Positions 1 to 7,400 of a stretch of 11,020 nt of DNA are shown here, one piece after another. Source of the stretch: Spirochaetaceae bacterium. Its GTDB lineage: Bacteria; Spirochaetota; Spirochaetia; JABEVK01. Under the pieces are notes generated by a model. It had not been told where the DNA came from. It was given only the letters and a program-made list of their open reading frames with translations, and searched no databases. Every line of letters starts with the position of its first letter. Position 1 is the stretch's first letter. The DNA lies in contig JAHFSN010000011.1 in NCBI GenBank assembly GCA_023265735.1, positions 568 to 11,587 on the forward strand, read 5' to 3'. The translations under genes and the position numbers were made by a program.

Positions 1-134
1 ACCGGGTCGTCCCGGAGGTTCTGGACCCTCTGCTGAGAGGCCATTTGATTCTCGGTATGGTTCTGCCAGAACTCCTGGGTCCGGAGCTGGTAGTTCATGT
101 CGTTGGCGGTGGCGCCGCTGCTGATTCTCTGCAT
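1..134 (-). CDS. flgL: Flagellar hook-associated protein 3 FlgL, N-terminal fragment (runs off left edge)
   Basis: FlgL is the second junction protein between the flagellar hook and filament, exported by the flagellar type III system and assembled on top of FlgK. Only the first 44 codons are present. They begin MQRISSGATANDMNYQLR and continue to QQRVQNLRDDP near the window edge. The R-I/V...DDP pattern at about residues 35-44 is the conserved N-terminal helix of flagellin-like FlgL proteins, and the Q-Q-R-V-Q-x-L-R-D-D-P wording resembles spirochaetal FlgL. The ATG (132-134) lies 2 nt beyond the flgK stop, with GGGAG (142-146) 7 nt upstream inside the end of flgK, so translation is probably coupled to flgK. 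Position immediately after flgN-flgK is the classical order. The identity is firm; the rest of the gene cannot be judged. Confidence 0.9.
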   Translation of the reverse strand, partial: MQRISSGATANDMNYQLRTQEFWQNHTENQMASQQRVQNLRDDP

Positions 135-136
135 GG

Positions 137-2017
137 CTAGACTCCCATCCTGTTAATGATCGTGTCGAGCATCTCGTTCCAGTTGGAGATAAACCGGGCG
201 GCCGCCTGGTAGCCGTGCTGGAACTTGAGCAGGTTGGACATTTCCTCGTCGATGTTGACCCCTGAGACGCTGTCCCGGAGGTCGGTCAGGTCCTTCATGA
301 CCTTCTGCTGGGTCTGGTAGGTGATCTGGGCCGTCTCGCCCTTGAGGCCCACCTCGGCCACGCTGGTGGCGAAGTAGTCGTCGAAGGTCTTCGACGCGCC
401 GATCATCACCTGGGAACCCCGGAGTCCCGCGATGGCCAGGGCCGCGCTTCCGTCGCCCGCCTCGGCGGGGGCGCCGTTCTTTCCCAGGCCCGCGGCCAGT
501 TTGCCGGGGTCGGCCTTGAGTTCGGTGTTGATGCCCACCCACGCCGAGGGATGGGTCAGGGGGGCCACCTGGAAACTGGTGCCGCCCCCGGCTAGGGTCG
601 AAACCGCCTGGGGATTCTGCCAGTCGTAGGCACCGGCTGGGCCGGATTGGGCCAGGAGTCCCGAGTAGCCGACGAGAAACTGGCCCGAGTCCTCGACGTG
701 GCGCAGCACGAACGAGGGATTGGCCGGGTCGTCGCTGGGGACGGCCTTGAGCTGTAGGTGACCGTTCAGGTCCAGGCGAGCCGAAACCTCAGCTCCCGCG
801 TTGTTGATCCGGTTGATGAGGTCGTGGACGGTGTCCGACGGCCGGTAGTCCACGGTGACGTTCCCCGCCTTTCCGGGGAGGGTCAGGGTGCCCGCCAGAC
901 CGATCTGCTGCTGGTCGTCGAGGGCATTCTTGCCCGAGATCCGGAAGACGTAGGTGGAGTCGAGGACCCCGGTCCCCTTGCGGTCGTAGCTGCCGTCGGC
1001 GTTGAGCACCGAGGGAATCTCGTTGAAGAAGTTGCGGCCCGTCTCGCCATTGACCCCGTAGCCGTTGCGGTGCACGTCGTTCACTAGGTCGGCGAAGTGG
1101 ACCGTCATCAGGTCGAGGTTCTGGATCTCCTGCCGGGTATCCTTGTCCCGGAGCTCCAGCAGACCGCCGAGCTTGCCGCCGGCGATCCTCACGTCTTCCT
1201 TGGTGTCGGGCCGGATGACCTTCCAGTAGCCCTCATTCGTTGGGTCACCGACGATCTCCAGGGGACTGGCGACCTTGCCCTGGACGAGGTGGACCCCGCC
1301 TATGTGGATCTGGTACTCGTCGGGGTCACGCTTGTTCTCAATGGTGATGGGCACCAGGGCCGCCAGCTTGTTGGCCAAGAGGTCGCGCTGGTCGAGGAGG
1401 TCGTTGGGGTTGTCACCCATAGCCTTCACTTTCACGATCTGAACGTTGAGGGCCGTGATGTTCTTGAGGTACTGGTTCACCTCGCCCACCGTGACGCCCA
1501 CGTCGTCGTTGAGGGCCACAGCCACGTCGGTGAGGCTCTTGTTCTTCATGTGGATGGCGTCCATCAGGGCTTCGCCGCGCTCGAGGACGGCCTTGCGGTT
1601 GGCCATCTCCGAGGGGTGTTGGGCCAGTTCCTGCCACGACTCCCAGAACTTGTCCATCCGGCTGCGGATGGAGAGCTCAGCGGGCTCGTTGGTCGCCTTC
1701 TCCAGCTGCAGGATGTACTTGTCCCGGGCGCCCCAGTAGGCCTCCCCCGACGACTGCGAGTCGATGCGGCCTTCGAGAAGGTCGTCCCGGACCCGGGTGA
1801 TCGACTGGGTGTCCACGCCCTGGCCGATCTGGCCAGGCCTCTCGGCCCGGTTGAGGGCCGGGTCATAGAGGGGGTCCATGGCCTTCATCTCGACACGCTG
1901 CCGGGAGTACCCCTCGGTGTTGGCGTTCGAGAGGTTGTGGCCTACGGTCTGAAGGGCCTCGGTCTGAGCCGTGATGGCCCGTTTGCCCATTTCGATGCCG
2001 GAAAACGATGAACCCAT
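137..2017 (-). CDS. flgK: Flagellar hook-associated protein 1 FlgK
   Basis: FlgK (626 aa) forms the first ring of the hook-filament junction outside the export channel; in spirochaetes this is in the periplasm. Residues about 22-40 (LQTVGHNLSNANTEGYSRQ) are the conserved rod/hook-family N-terminal helix. Residues about 586-626, beginning GVNIDEEMSNLLKFQ and ending LDTIINRMGV, are the matching C-terminal domain; the two pair as coiled-coil helices in the assembled axial structure. The middle (about 90-560) is the variable FlgK region with motifs such as DNPNDLLDQRD, where FlgK proteins divide into subdomains. Length and N-terminal wording fit spirochaetal FlgK. The ATG is supported by AAGGGGG (2025-2031), 7 nt upstream, which overlaps the flgN stop; flgN and flgK are 13 nt apart. 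There is no signal peptide, as expected for flagellar type III export. No frameshift or missing domain is visible. Confidence 0.97.
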   Translation of the reverse strand: MGSSFSGIEMGKRAITAQTEALQTVGHNLSNANTEGYSRQRVEMKAMDPLYDPALNRAERPGQIGQGVDTQSITRVRDDLLEGRIDSQSSGEAYWGARDKYILQLEKATNEPAELSIRSRMDKFWESWQELAQHPSEMANRKAVLERGEALMDAIHMKNKSLTDVAVALNDDVGVTVGEVNQYLKNITALNVQIVKVKAMGDNPNDLLDQRDLLANKLAALVPITIENKRDPDEYQIHIGGVHLVQGKVASPLEIVGDPTNEGYWKVIRPDTKEDVRIAGGKLGGLLELRDKDTRQEIQNLDLMTVHFADLVNDVHRNGYGVNGETGRNFFNEIPSVLNADGSYDRKGTGVLDSTYVFRISGKNALDDQQQIGLAGTLTLPGKAGNVTVDYRPSDTVHDLINRINNAGAEVSARLDLNGHLQLKAVPSDDPANPSFVLRHVEDSGQFLVGYSGLLAQSGPAGAYDWQNPQAVSTLAGGGTSFQVAPLTHPSAWVGINTELKADPGKLAAGLGKNGAPAEAGDGSAALAIAGLRGSQVMIGASKTFDDYFATSVAEVGLKGETAQITYQTQQKVMKDLTDLRDSVSGVNIDEEMSNLLKFQHGYQAAARFISNWNEMLDTIINRMGV

Positions 2018-2024
2018 GGTGGAG

Positions 2025-2031
2025 CCCCCTT
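2025..2031 (-). promoter_or_regulatory. Ribosome binding site of flgK overlapping the flgN stop
   Basis: Read on the minus strand this is AAGGGGG, 7 nt before the flgK ATG. Its 5' end lies in the flgN TGA codon (2031-2033), so ribosomes ending flgN sit on the flgK initiation site, which would tie chaperone and client synthesis together. The sequence and spacing are seen directly; the coupling is inferred. Confidence 0.6.
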
Positions 2032-2531
2032 CAGAACTGGGTATTGAGCACCAGGGGCTGCGCGTCGCCGCCCCTCAGGTACCCGCTTCGGGAATAGAGC
2101 CGGCCTTTGAGGGCCGGTTGAATTTCGTGGATGACCGCCTGGATGAGCGCCCCGGCGGTTTGAATGTACGAGGCCAGGCCCTCGGTGACACCCTTGAGGC
2201 CCGTGGCCTGGACCTTCAGGCCCCGGTGGAGCTGGGTCAAGGTGTCGCGGTAGGCCTCGGGGAGGAGGGGAACGGTTTCGTAGAAGCGGCCTTCGCGGCC
2301 CAGGACCCGAAGCTGAATCTGGCGCCAGAGGGCATCGCGTCTCTCCTCCAGACACCTCAGGCCCTCGGCCTGAAAGTCCAGGGACCGCAGGGCCCTTTCG
2401 AGGTCGAGCCAGTCACGGGACCGGAGGGCGTCCCTCACGTCGGTCTGGGTCTGCTGGAACTGGGCCATGCCCTGAATTTGAAGTTCCATCATGGTCACAA
2501 GGTCACGCAGCGGGAGGTCAAGTTCGTCCAT
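2031..2531 (-). CDS. flgN: FlgN-family flagellar export chaperone
   Basis: FlgN proteins are small cytoplasmic helical chaperones that bind the C-terminal helices of FlgK and FlgL and deliver them to the flagellar export gate. This 166-residue product (MDELDLPLRDLV...) is of usual FlgN length, is almost entirely helical in character, and is rich in Leu, Gln, Arg and Glu with heptad-like spacing (for example LRCLEERRDALWRQIQLRVL at about residues 56-75). It ends in the FlgN-like tail LYSRSGYLRGG. It sits directly before flgK and flgL, its expected clients. The start at 2531 is preferred because AAGGAG (2539-2544) lies 7 nt upstream. An in-frame extension to 2609 would add 26 residues (MFFVVVFLTASGFSRK...) that look like translated leader sequence. 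FlgN is poorly conserved in sequence, so the call rests on length, helicity and position as much as on residues. Confidence 0.87.
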   Translation of the reverse strand: MDELDLPLRDLVTMMELQIQGMAQFQQTQTDVRDALRSRDWLDLERALRSLDFQAEGLRCLEERRDALWRQIQLRVLGREGRFYETVPLLPEAYRDTLTQLHRGLKVQATGLKGVTEGLASYIQTAGALIQAVIHEIQPALKGRLYSRSGYLRGGDAQPLVLNTQF

Positions 2532-2538
2532 CGTCCGA

Positions 2539-2544
2539 CTCCTT
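2539..2544 (-). promoter_or_regulatory. Shine-Dalgarno that fixes the flgN start
   Basis: AAGGAG on the minus strand, 7 nt before the ATG at 2529-2531. The in-frame upstream start at 2607-2609 has no comparable site at the right spacing. This is the main reason for the 166-residue flgN model rather than the 192-residue one. Confidence 0.7.
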
Positions 2545-2624
2545 CCCTTCGAATGTCGGAGTTTTCTGGAAAAACCTGAGGCCGTTAGGAAGACGACCAC
2601 GAAAAACACGAAAGGGGAGGAAGA

Positions 2625-2873
2625 CTAGAAGTCGATTTTTTTGAACAGGAGGTTCTTCGCGGCAATGGCCTGCGGGAGATACTCGGGTCGAATCGACGCC
2701 AGGAACCCCGACGCCAGGGCCACCAGGGACCGCCGGTAATCGTCGTGGCTGGACGAGTTCTGCCAGGTGATCCGCTCCAGCGCCGCGAAGATCAGTTTGT
2801 AGAACGTCAGGTCGCCGGTTTGCGACTGCCCCTGACGAATCAGGTCGCCCAACTCCATCGTCCGAATGTCCAC
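2625..2873 (-). CDS. Uncharacterised 82-residue protein upstream of flgN
   Basis: I do not recognise this protein. It reads MDIRTMELGDLIRQGQSQTG and ends in AIAAKNLLFKKIDF. It has no signal peptide or transmembrane segment and no obvious metal or nucleotide motif. It looks like a soluble, mostly helical protein with a conserved-looking aromatic patch (FYKLIFAALERITWQNSS, about residues 24-41) and a basic-hydrophobic tail. It lies 93 nt before flgN on the same strand and may be in the same transcript, so a flagellar role is possible but unproven. The GTG at 2871-2873 is preferred because GGGAGG (2880-2885) is 6 nt upstream; a TTG one codon earlier is only 3 nt from that site, and an ATG at 2856-2858 would give a shorter product. 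Amino-acid composition is protein-like, unlike the Arg/Pro/Gly-rich shadow frames nearby, which supports a real gene. Confidence 0.75.
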   Translation of the reverse strand: MDIRTMELGDLIRQGQSQTGDLTFYKLIFAALERITWQNSSSHDDYRRSLVALASGFLASIRPEYLPQAIAAKNLLFKKIDF

Positions 2874-2879
2874 CAAGGT

Positions 2880-2885
2880 CCTCCC
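2880..2885 (-). promoter_or_regulatory. Shine-Dalgarno of the 82-residue gene
   Basis: GGGAGG on the minus strand, 6 nt before the GTG at 2871-2873. A TTG at 2874-2876 would leave only 3 nt, which is too short for usual initiation, so this site decides in favour of GTG. Confidence 0.55.
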
Positions 2886-2930
2886 GACGCCGCCTTCACC
2901 GGCCAGTCCGTCCTCCCATTGGTCGGACGA

Positions 2931-2958
2931 ATTTGGGCAGACTTAGAGGGAAACTTCG
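2931..2958 (-). promoter_or_regulatory. Possible sigma-28-like (FliA) flagellar promoter
   Basis: On the minus strand, CGAAGTTT (2958-2951) is followed after 12 nt by GCCCAAAT (2938-2931). The sigma-28 consensus in well-studied bacteria is TAAAGTTT, 11 nt, GCCGATAA. The upstream box matches at 6 of 8 positions and the downstream box at 5 of 8, with a spacer one base longer than ideal. It lies about 60 nt before the 82-residue gene that leads into flgN-flgK-flgL, which are often late, sigma-28-dependent genes. It is weak by sequence alone. Confidence 0.25.
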
Positions 2959-2969
2959 GGAATGTTTCG

Positions 2970-2986
2970 AAAAGGGGAATCGCCCC
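2970..2986 (-). terminator. Weak intrinsic terminator-like hairpin after the HD-domain gene
   Basis: On the minus strand, a short perfect stem GGGG (2986-2983) and CCCC (2977-2974) with the 5-nt loop CGATT is followed at once by TTTT (2973-2970). It begins 6 nt after the stop of the HD-domain gene. Four G-C pairs and four U residues are short for an efficient terminator, so read-through into the flagellar genes is likely. Confidence 0.35.
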
Positions 2987-2992
2987 GGGACT

Positions 2993-4312
2993 TCAGGCGG
3001 CCAAGGCTAATCCGAGGCTCGTGCCCAGGGCCCGCAGGGCCGCCTGCCGGGTCGGGATGAACCGGTAGCACGCTTCCAGCAGGGTGGTCATCAGGGCCGC
3101 CGGCCAAGCCCTCAGGTAGTCGAGGGGCTCCAGCTTGGCGTTCATGAAATCCTTCGACAGGGAGACGTACTTGGCCAGCCCCTGGGAGTACAGCTCGAGG
3201 GCCAGAAAGTAAGCCAGGGGCGATTTGTTGGTGTCAAACCGGGTGCTTCCCTTCCGGCCGCCGCAGAGGATCTCTCCCACCAGACCGAGCTCCACCGAGG
3301 GGCTGGGAGACGGAGGAAGGAAGTACTCGAACCGCTCGGAGCCAATGTCAACGTCGCCCATGAAGAGGGTCACGGGACCGTCGCCCCCGGTGGTCCGGGC
3401 CACCGCCTCGAGGAACCCTATGGCGAGGATCTTGGCGCCCAGGTAGTCGATGGCCGTCGCGAGGTTTTGCCCCGAGGTTTCCTTCCATTCCCGTAGAATT
3501 TCGGGTTCGGGCTGGGACCCGTAGCTGTGGAAGATCTTTTCGGGGGAGAGAAACCGGAAGAAAGCCTCCATACCCAGCAGGCTTCGGGCGTACTCGACCA
3601 CGCTGAACTGCTCCCGCAGGCGCAGGGCGGGGTTGAGTTCGGGAAGCAGCTTCCAGGTGTTGTTGAGGAAGGCGCTGGTCTCCTTCATCCGGAAATCACT
3701 GACGTCCTTGTTGGCGAAGGCCACGGCCCTTTCCAGCTGCCGGGAAATGGCCCCGGCGGAGAACCCCAAGGTCTTGAGGCGTTTGCCCACGATGGGGTAA
3801 GTGTCGTCGGTCCGGAAGGGAATGCTGGCCTCGATGCACACCACCACGGCCAAAAGCTCGTCCCGGGGCAGGACCCCGCCCACAAGCTGGACGAGGGCCA
3901 GGGCGCTCAGGACCTCGTTTGTCCCGGGGCTGGGAAGGGGGTCACCCTCCTGGAGACCGAAGATCGATAGAGCCTCGGCGGCCAGCGGGAGGCCCTTGGT
4001 CCGGATCGCCGAACTCGGGGTCGGTTCCGCGGCGAAACCGGCGAGCTCACCTTCGAGCCCCCGGGGCCATCCATGGTCCACGTTGGAATAGACCAAGTCG
4101 TGAAACACGGCGGCCAGCACGTAAATGGGATCATCGGACGGCAGAAAGGAAAAGATGTGCTCAACGGTATGGAAGAGCCGGCTCTCGTGACCCATGGCGC
4201 CGTAGATCTTCACCGACAGGGCTTCCAAGGCGGGATCACCCACCGGAACCTTAAGACCATCGAACGCGGACTTCAAGACAGTGATGACTTTTTGAACTCT
4301 CGAACTTTCCAT
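2993..4312 (-). CDS. Putative HD-domain metal-dependent phosphohydrolase with a large uncharacterised C-terminal region
   Basis: This 439-residue protein has an HD-superfamily signature near its N-terminus: SRLFHTVEHIFSF (His48, His52), then VLAAVFHDLVYSN with the His71-Asp72 doublet. An NKDVSDF segment (Asp203 or Asp206) is a candidate for the final metal ligand. The spacing recalls the predicted HD phosphohydrolases whose motif reads YHN..H..., then WFHDAVYD, so hydrolysis of a nucleotide or other phosphate ester is plausible; no substrate can be named. Residues about 235-439 match nothing I recognise. They contain VEYARSLLGMEAFFRFLSP, YLGAKILAIGFLEAVA and FMGDVDIGSERFEYFLPP. A hydrophobic stretch around 293-304 is too short to be a confident membrane span. 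No Shine-Dalgarno precedes the ATG, and a near-consensus promoter lies just upstream. GC content looks lower than in the neighbouring rec genes. It is transcribed divergently from recC, which by itself does not show a shared function. Confidence 0.82.
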   Translation of the reverse strand: MESSRVQKVITVLKSAFDGLKVPVGDPALEALSVKIYGAMGHESRLFHTVEHIFSFLPSDDPIYVLAAVFHDLVYSNVDHGWPRGLEGELAGFAAEPTPSSAIRTKGLPLAAEALSIFGLQEGDPLPSPGTNEVLSALALVQLVGGVLPRDELLAVVVCIEASIPFRTDDTYPIVGKRLKTLGFSAGAISRQLERAVAFANKDVSDFRMKETSAFLNNTWKLLPELNPALRLREQFSVVEYARSLLGMEAFFRFLSPEKIFHSYGSQPEPEILREWKETSGQNLATAIDYLGAKILAIGFLEAVARTTGGDGPVTLFMGDVDIGSERFEYFLPPSPSPSVELGLVGEILCGGRKGSTRFDTNKSPLAYFLALELYSQGLAKYVSLSKDFMNAKLEPLDYLRAWPAALMTTLLEACYRFIPTRQAALRALGTSLGLALAA

Positions 4313-4323
4313 AATTGCCGTTC

Positions 4324-4352
4324 AATATAGACCCGAATCTCCAGTCTATCAA
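4324..4352 (-). promoter_or_regulatory. Sigma-70-type promoter for the HD-domain gene
   Basis: On the minus strand, TTGATA (4352-4347) and TATATT (4329-4324) are separated by exactly 17 nt. Each box differs from the consensus (TTGACA, TATAAT) at one position, which is striking in GC-rich DNA. A start 6-7 nt after the -10 falls at about 4317, leaving a leader of only about 5 nt before the ATG at 4310-4312. That fits the absence of a Shine-Dalgarno. Confidence 0.7.
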
Positions 4353-4408
4353 TGCAGAAATGAGGTCAGGCGAACACCTTTGCCCCGGGCCTTTCCGGCG
4401 GCTTGGCA

Positions 4409-4417
4409 TGGTATAGT
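4409..4417 (+). promoter_or_regulatory. Extended -10 promoter candidate for recCBD
   Basis: TGGTATAGT matches the extended -10 pattern TGnTATAAT with one mismatch. There is no good -35 box 16-18 nt upstream, which extended -10 promoters can tolerate. A start 7-8 nt downstream would be at about 4424-4425, on or next to the recC ATG. A GGAGG at 4418-4422 is only 2 nt from the ATG, too close for normal use. An alternative is a promoter further left giving a longer leader (CATAAT at 4310-4315 is -10-like but lacks a well-spaced -35). Confidence 0.4.
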
Positions 4418-4424
4418 GGAGGCC

Positions 4425-7400
4425 ATGGGGTACCAGATCTTCACCGGACAGAGACTCGAAACCCTGGTCGAGGAGCATCGGGAAGTTTTCGTGTCCCGGT
4501 TCCTGGAACCCCGCCCTTCCCTGGTCCTCCAGAGCCAAAACCTGGCGCAGTGGCTCAAGCTCTTCCTCGCCCGGACCGCTGGAGGGTACGCCACGGGGGA
4601 TTTTGTCTTCCAGGACGAGGCCCTGAGAAGGCTTATGGAATCCCGGGCGCCCTGCGCCGACCGGGTGCTCTTCCTGGACGACCTGAAGTTCGAGCTCTAC
4701 CGATACCTCACCCAGGCCCTGGAGACCGGCGACCGGGTGTTTGAGCCGCTGTTCGGCCGCGCCGAGCGGCCCGATCCGGGGCGGATCTTTGAAATCGCCG
4801 ACCACGTGGCGGGGGTGTTCCACAACTACGCCATGAACAGCAAGACGTGGCCCAGGGCTCTGTCGGAGGGAAGGATGCCCCCAGGGATGGAGGTCTCCGA
4901 ATCCACCTTTGCCTGGCAGTCCCGGCTCTGGTCCTGGGCCAACTCCGGAGGACGAACCCTAGCCGGTCAGAGGATGGAGCGCCTGACCCAGGCGCCGCCA
5001 CCGGCAGACGGGACACGGCCCCGGTTAGTTCTGGTCGGATCGGCCTTCCTGAGCCGCCGGGCCGCGGCCTTCCTCCGCGCCTGGGCCGACGCCGGCCTTG
5101 TCGACGTGGTTCAGCTGCTTCTCCTCCCGGCGCCTTTCGGACAAGGCTGGCCCCAGGGCCGCCCCTGGTCGTCGTGGGGGGCCTTCGGCCGGATGTTCCT
5201 CGAGGCCCTGCCGCCCCCCACCGAGTCCGTTCCGGCCGAACCCGGGACCACAGCCCTGGGAGTCCTTCAGGGCGCCCTGGCTTCGGGGCAGAAGTCCCCT
5301 CTCGTTTCGCCCGACCCCTCGCTCACCATCGTGTCGTGCTCCCATCCCCTGCGGGAGCTCGAGGTGCTGCGGGACCACCTGCTGGCCGCCCTGGCCGCCG
5401 ACCCGACCCTGGAAACCCACGAGATCGCCGTCCTGGCCCCCGACATCAACGTCTACGCCCCGTTCCTGGACGCGGCCTTTCAGTCCGACGACCCGGGCCG
5501 CCACCTCGACTTCCACGTCATCGACCTCGACCTGGGCCGCGAGAACCCCTGGTTCCAGGCCCTCGACGCCCTGCTGGCCCTCCTGTCGGGGACCATCGAC
5601 CGGCCCAAGCTCTTCGCCCTGGTCGATTCCCCCGAGTTCCTGGAGGCGTGGGGCCTTGACCGCGAGCAGAGGGACCTGTGGCTGGCCTACACCGAAGAAG
5701 TCTCGGCCTGGAGGGAAGATGGCCCCCGGGAACCCCAAAGCTGGGCCGCCAGCTGGGACAGGCTGTTCCAGGGCTGGTTTCGGCCCGACGCCGTGGATGG
5801 CCTCCCCGGCCTCGACACCTCGACCTCGGTGTTCCAGGCCCTGGGGAAGTTCCACCGGCTCCTGGGCGCCCTGGGGTCGGCCCGGGATGAGACCCGGCGC
5901 CCCCGGACGTTCCTGGACTGGGTGCGGTTCTTCGACGACCAAGCCTCGGCCTTTCTGGCCCCCGGCGAGGGTGTGGGGGGCGTCCTGTCGGGTCGCCTGA
6001 GGACCCTGGCCCTCGCCGGCGCCTCCGACGAGCCCTGGCCCTGGGCCGGATTCCGGGCCTTCGTGCAGGACCAGATCGCCCACTTTCCCGGCCGCCGGGG
6101 CCAGCTCCTCACCGAGGGCATCCACTGCTCGTCGCTGCGGCCCCTTCGGGCCATCCCCTTTCGGCTCATCGCCGTCCTGGGCCTCGACGAAGGGGCCTTT
6201 CCCCGCCGGAGCCCCGAGCCCAGTTTCGACCTGGGGCGCTTCGAAGAGGGCCACGAGGCCCTGTCGTCCCTGGCCCTCGACAGGTACACCTTCTGGGAAA
6301 CCCTCATGTCGGCCCGGTCGGGCCTCTACCTGTCCTACCAGGGCCGCAGCGGCGTGGACGGGTCCGAAAGGCCCCCCTCCCCGGTCCTGGCCGACCTTCT
6401 CGACTACCTGGAGGAGGCGGGTCCGCCGTGGCCCGTGGTCCAGACCGCCGTGAAGGACTTCTCGGCGGGGACCCGGACCTGGTCGCCCCGGACCTGGCGG
6501 CGGTCGATCGCGTATGCCGGCAAGGTCTCCCCCCAGGAGCCCCCGCAGGAGGTGGCCCTGACCGGCGAGGAGGCCCTGGCCCTGTTTCCGGAAATCCGGG
6601 CCCAGGACGCCGCCCAGGCCTTTGTGGCCCCGGCCCGGTTTCACCTGCGCCGGGTACGCCAGATCACCCTGAAGGACGAGGACCACCGGGGTACCGAAGA
6701 CGAAGAGCCCTGGTCCCTGCCCTTCCTGGAACGCCACGGCTGGGTCCAGGAGGGCCTCAGACGGTACTGGGCCGGGGATCCCCGCCCCTGGGACGTGGAG
6801 GCCTTCTTTGCCCTCGTGGAGGCGACGGGCCGGGCCCGTTCCGGGGTGTTCAGCGACCGGGACAGGGCCGAACTTGAACGCCGGGCCGACGAGGCGCGCC
6901 AGTGGGCCGAGGCCCTCAGGGCCGAGGGATGGACCCTTTCGGCGGTTCCCCGTCCGCGGACCCAATGGGCCGGCAAGCCCTGGTCCGACGACGGTGACCG
7001 GCTGGTCCGGGGAGACGAGATCCTCTTGCCCCGGCTCCTCTTCGCCGCGACCCTGCCGGCCCGGGGCGAGGTCGAAGCGTCGCTGCGCGTCCTCCAGGAC
7101 CTTCCGGACGGCGCCTTTCTGGCCACCCTCTCGCCGTCGGGCCAACGAAAGCTCCGCACCTGGGTCCCCGACGCGGCCCAGACCGCCGCCTTGGCCGACC
7201 GAGCCCAGGAATTCTGGCTCACCGCCGCCCGCCGGCCTCTTCCCTTTTCGCCCGACCTCTGGGCTGCCGTGGCCCGGCGCCGGGACCAGGACCCCGAAGA
7301 ACCGTGGACCCAGACCCTGGCGGGGGCCTGGCGAACGGCCCGGGACGCCACCTTCGGACGGACCGAGGCCACCCTGGCCCGGGACCCCTACGCGGCCCTG

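Larger units (their letters stand above)
4313..4424. other. Divergent intergenic region between the HD-domain gene and recC
   Basis: This 112-bp region is the only long non-coding gap with clear promoter features. Its left half is AT-richer and holds the minus-strand promoter; its right half is GC-rich and holds the recC extended -10. I looked for a LexA/SOS operator (CTGT-N8-ACAG or CGAAC-N4-GTTC types) and saw none. No convincing operator-length palindrome is visible. Confidence 0.6.

Noticed and set aside
1097..2011. A 304-codon plus-strand frame opposite flgK
   Set aside because: Its product is Val/Leu/Gly/Asp-rich without recognisable motifs, and the opposite strand is unmistakably flgK.
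2532..2609. N-terminal extension of FlgN (26 residues starting MFFVVVFL), which looks like a short hydrophobic leader
   Set aside because: FlgN chaperones act in the cytoplasm, and a strong Shine-Dalgarno sits 7 nt before the internal ATG at 2531.
2899..2932. Inverted repeat GTCCG...CGGAC upstream of the 82-residue gene, considered as an operator or terminator
   Set aside because: The stem is only 5 bp with a 13-nt loop and no U-tract. Such repeats are common by chance in GC-rich DNA.
4380..4424. Upstream TTG start for recC, adding 15 residues
   Set aside because: Similarity to RecC begins at GYQIFTGQRL just after the ATG at 4425, and the added residues cover the proposed promoter.
5025..7145. 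A 706-codon open frame on the minus strand opposite recC
   Set aside because: Its product is low-complexity Gly/Pro/Arg/Gln-rich and it lies wholly inside recC. It is the shadow expected when a GC-rich gene leaves an antisense frame free of stops.
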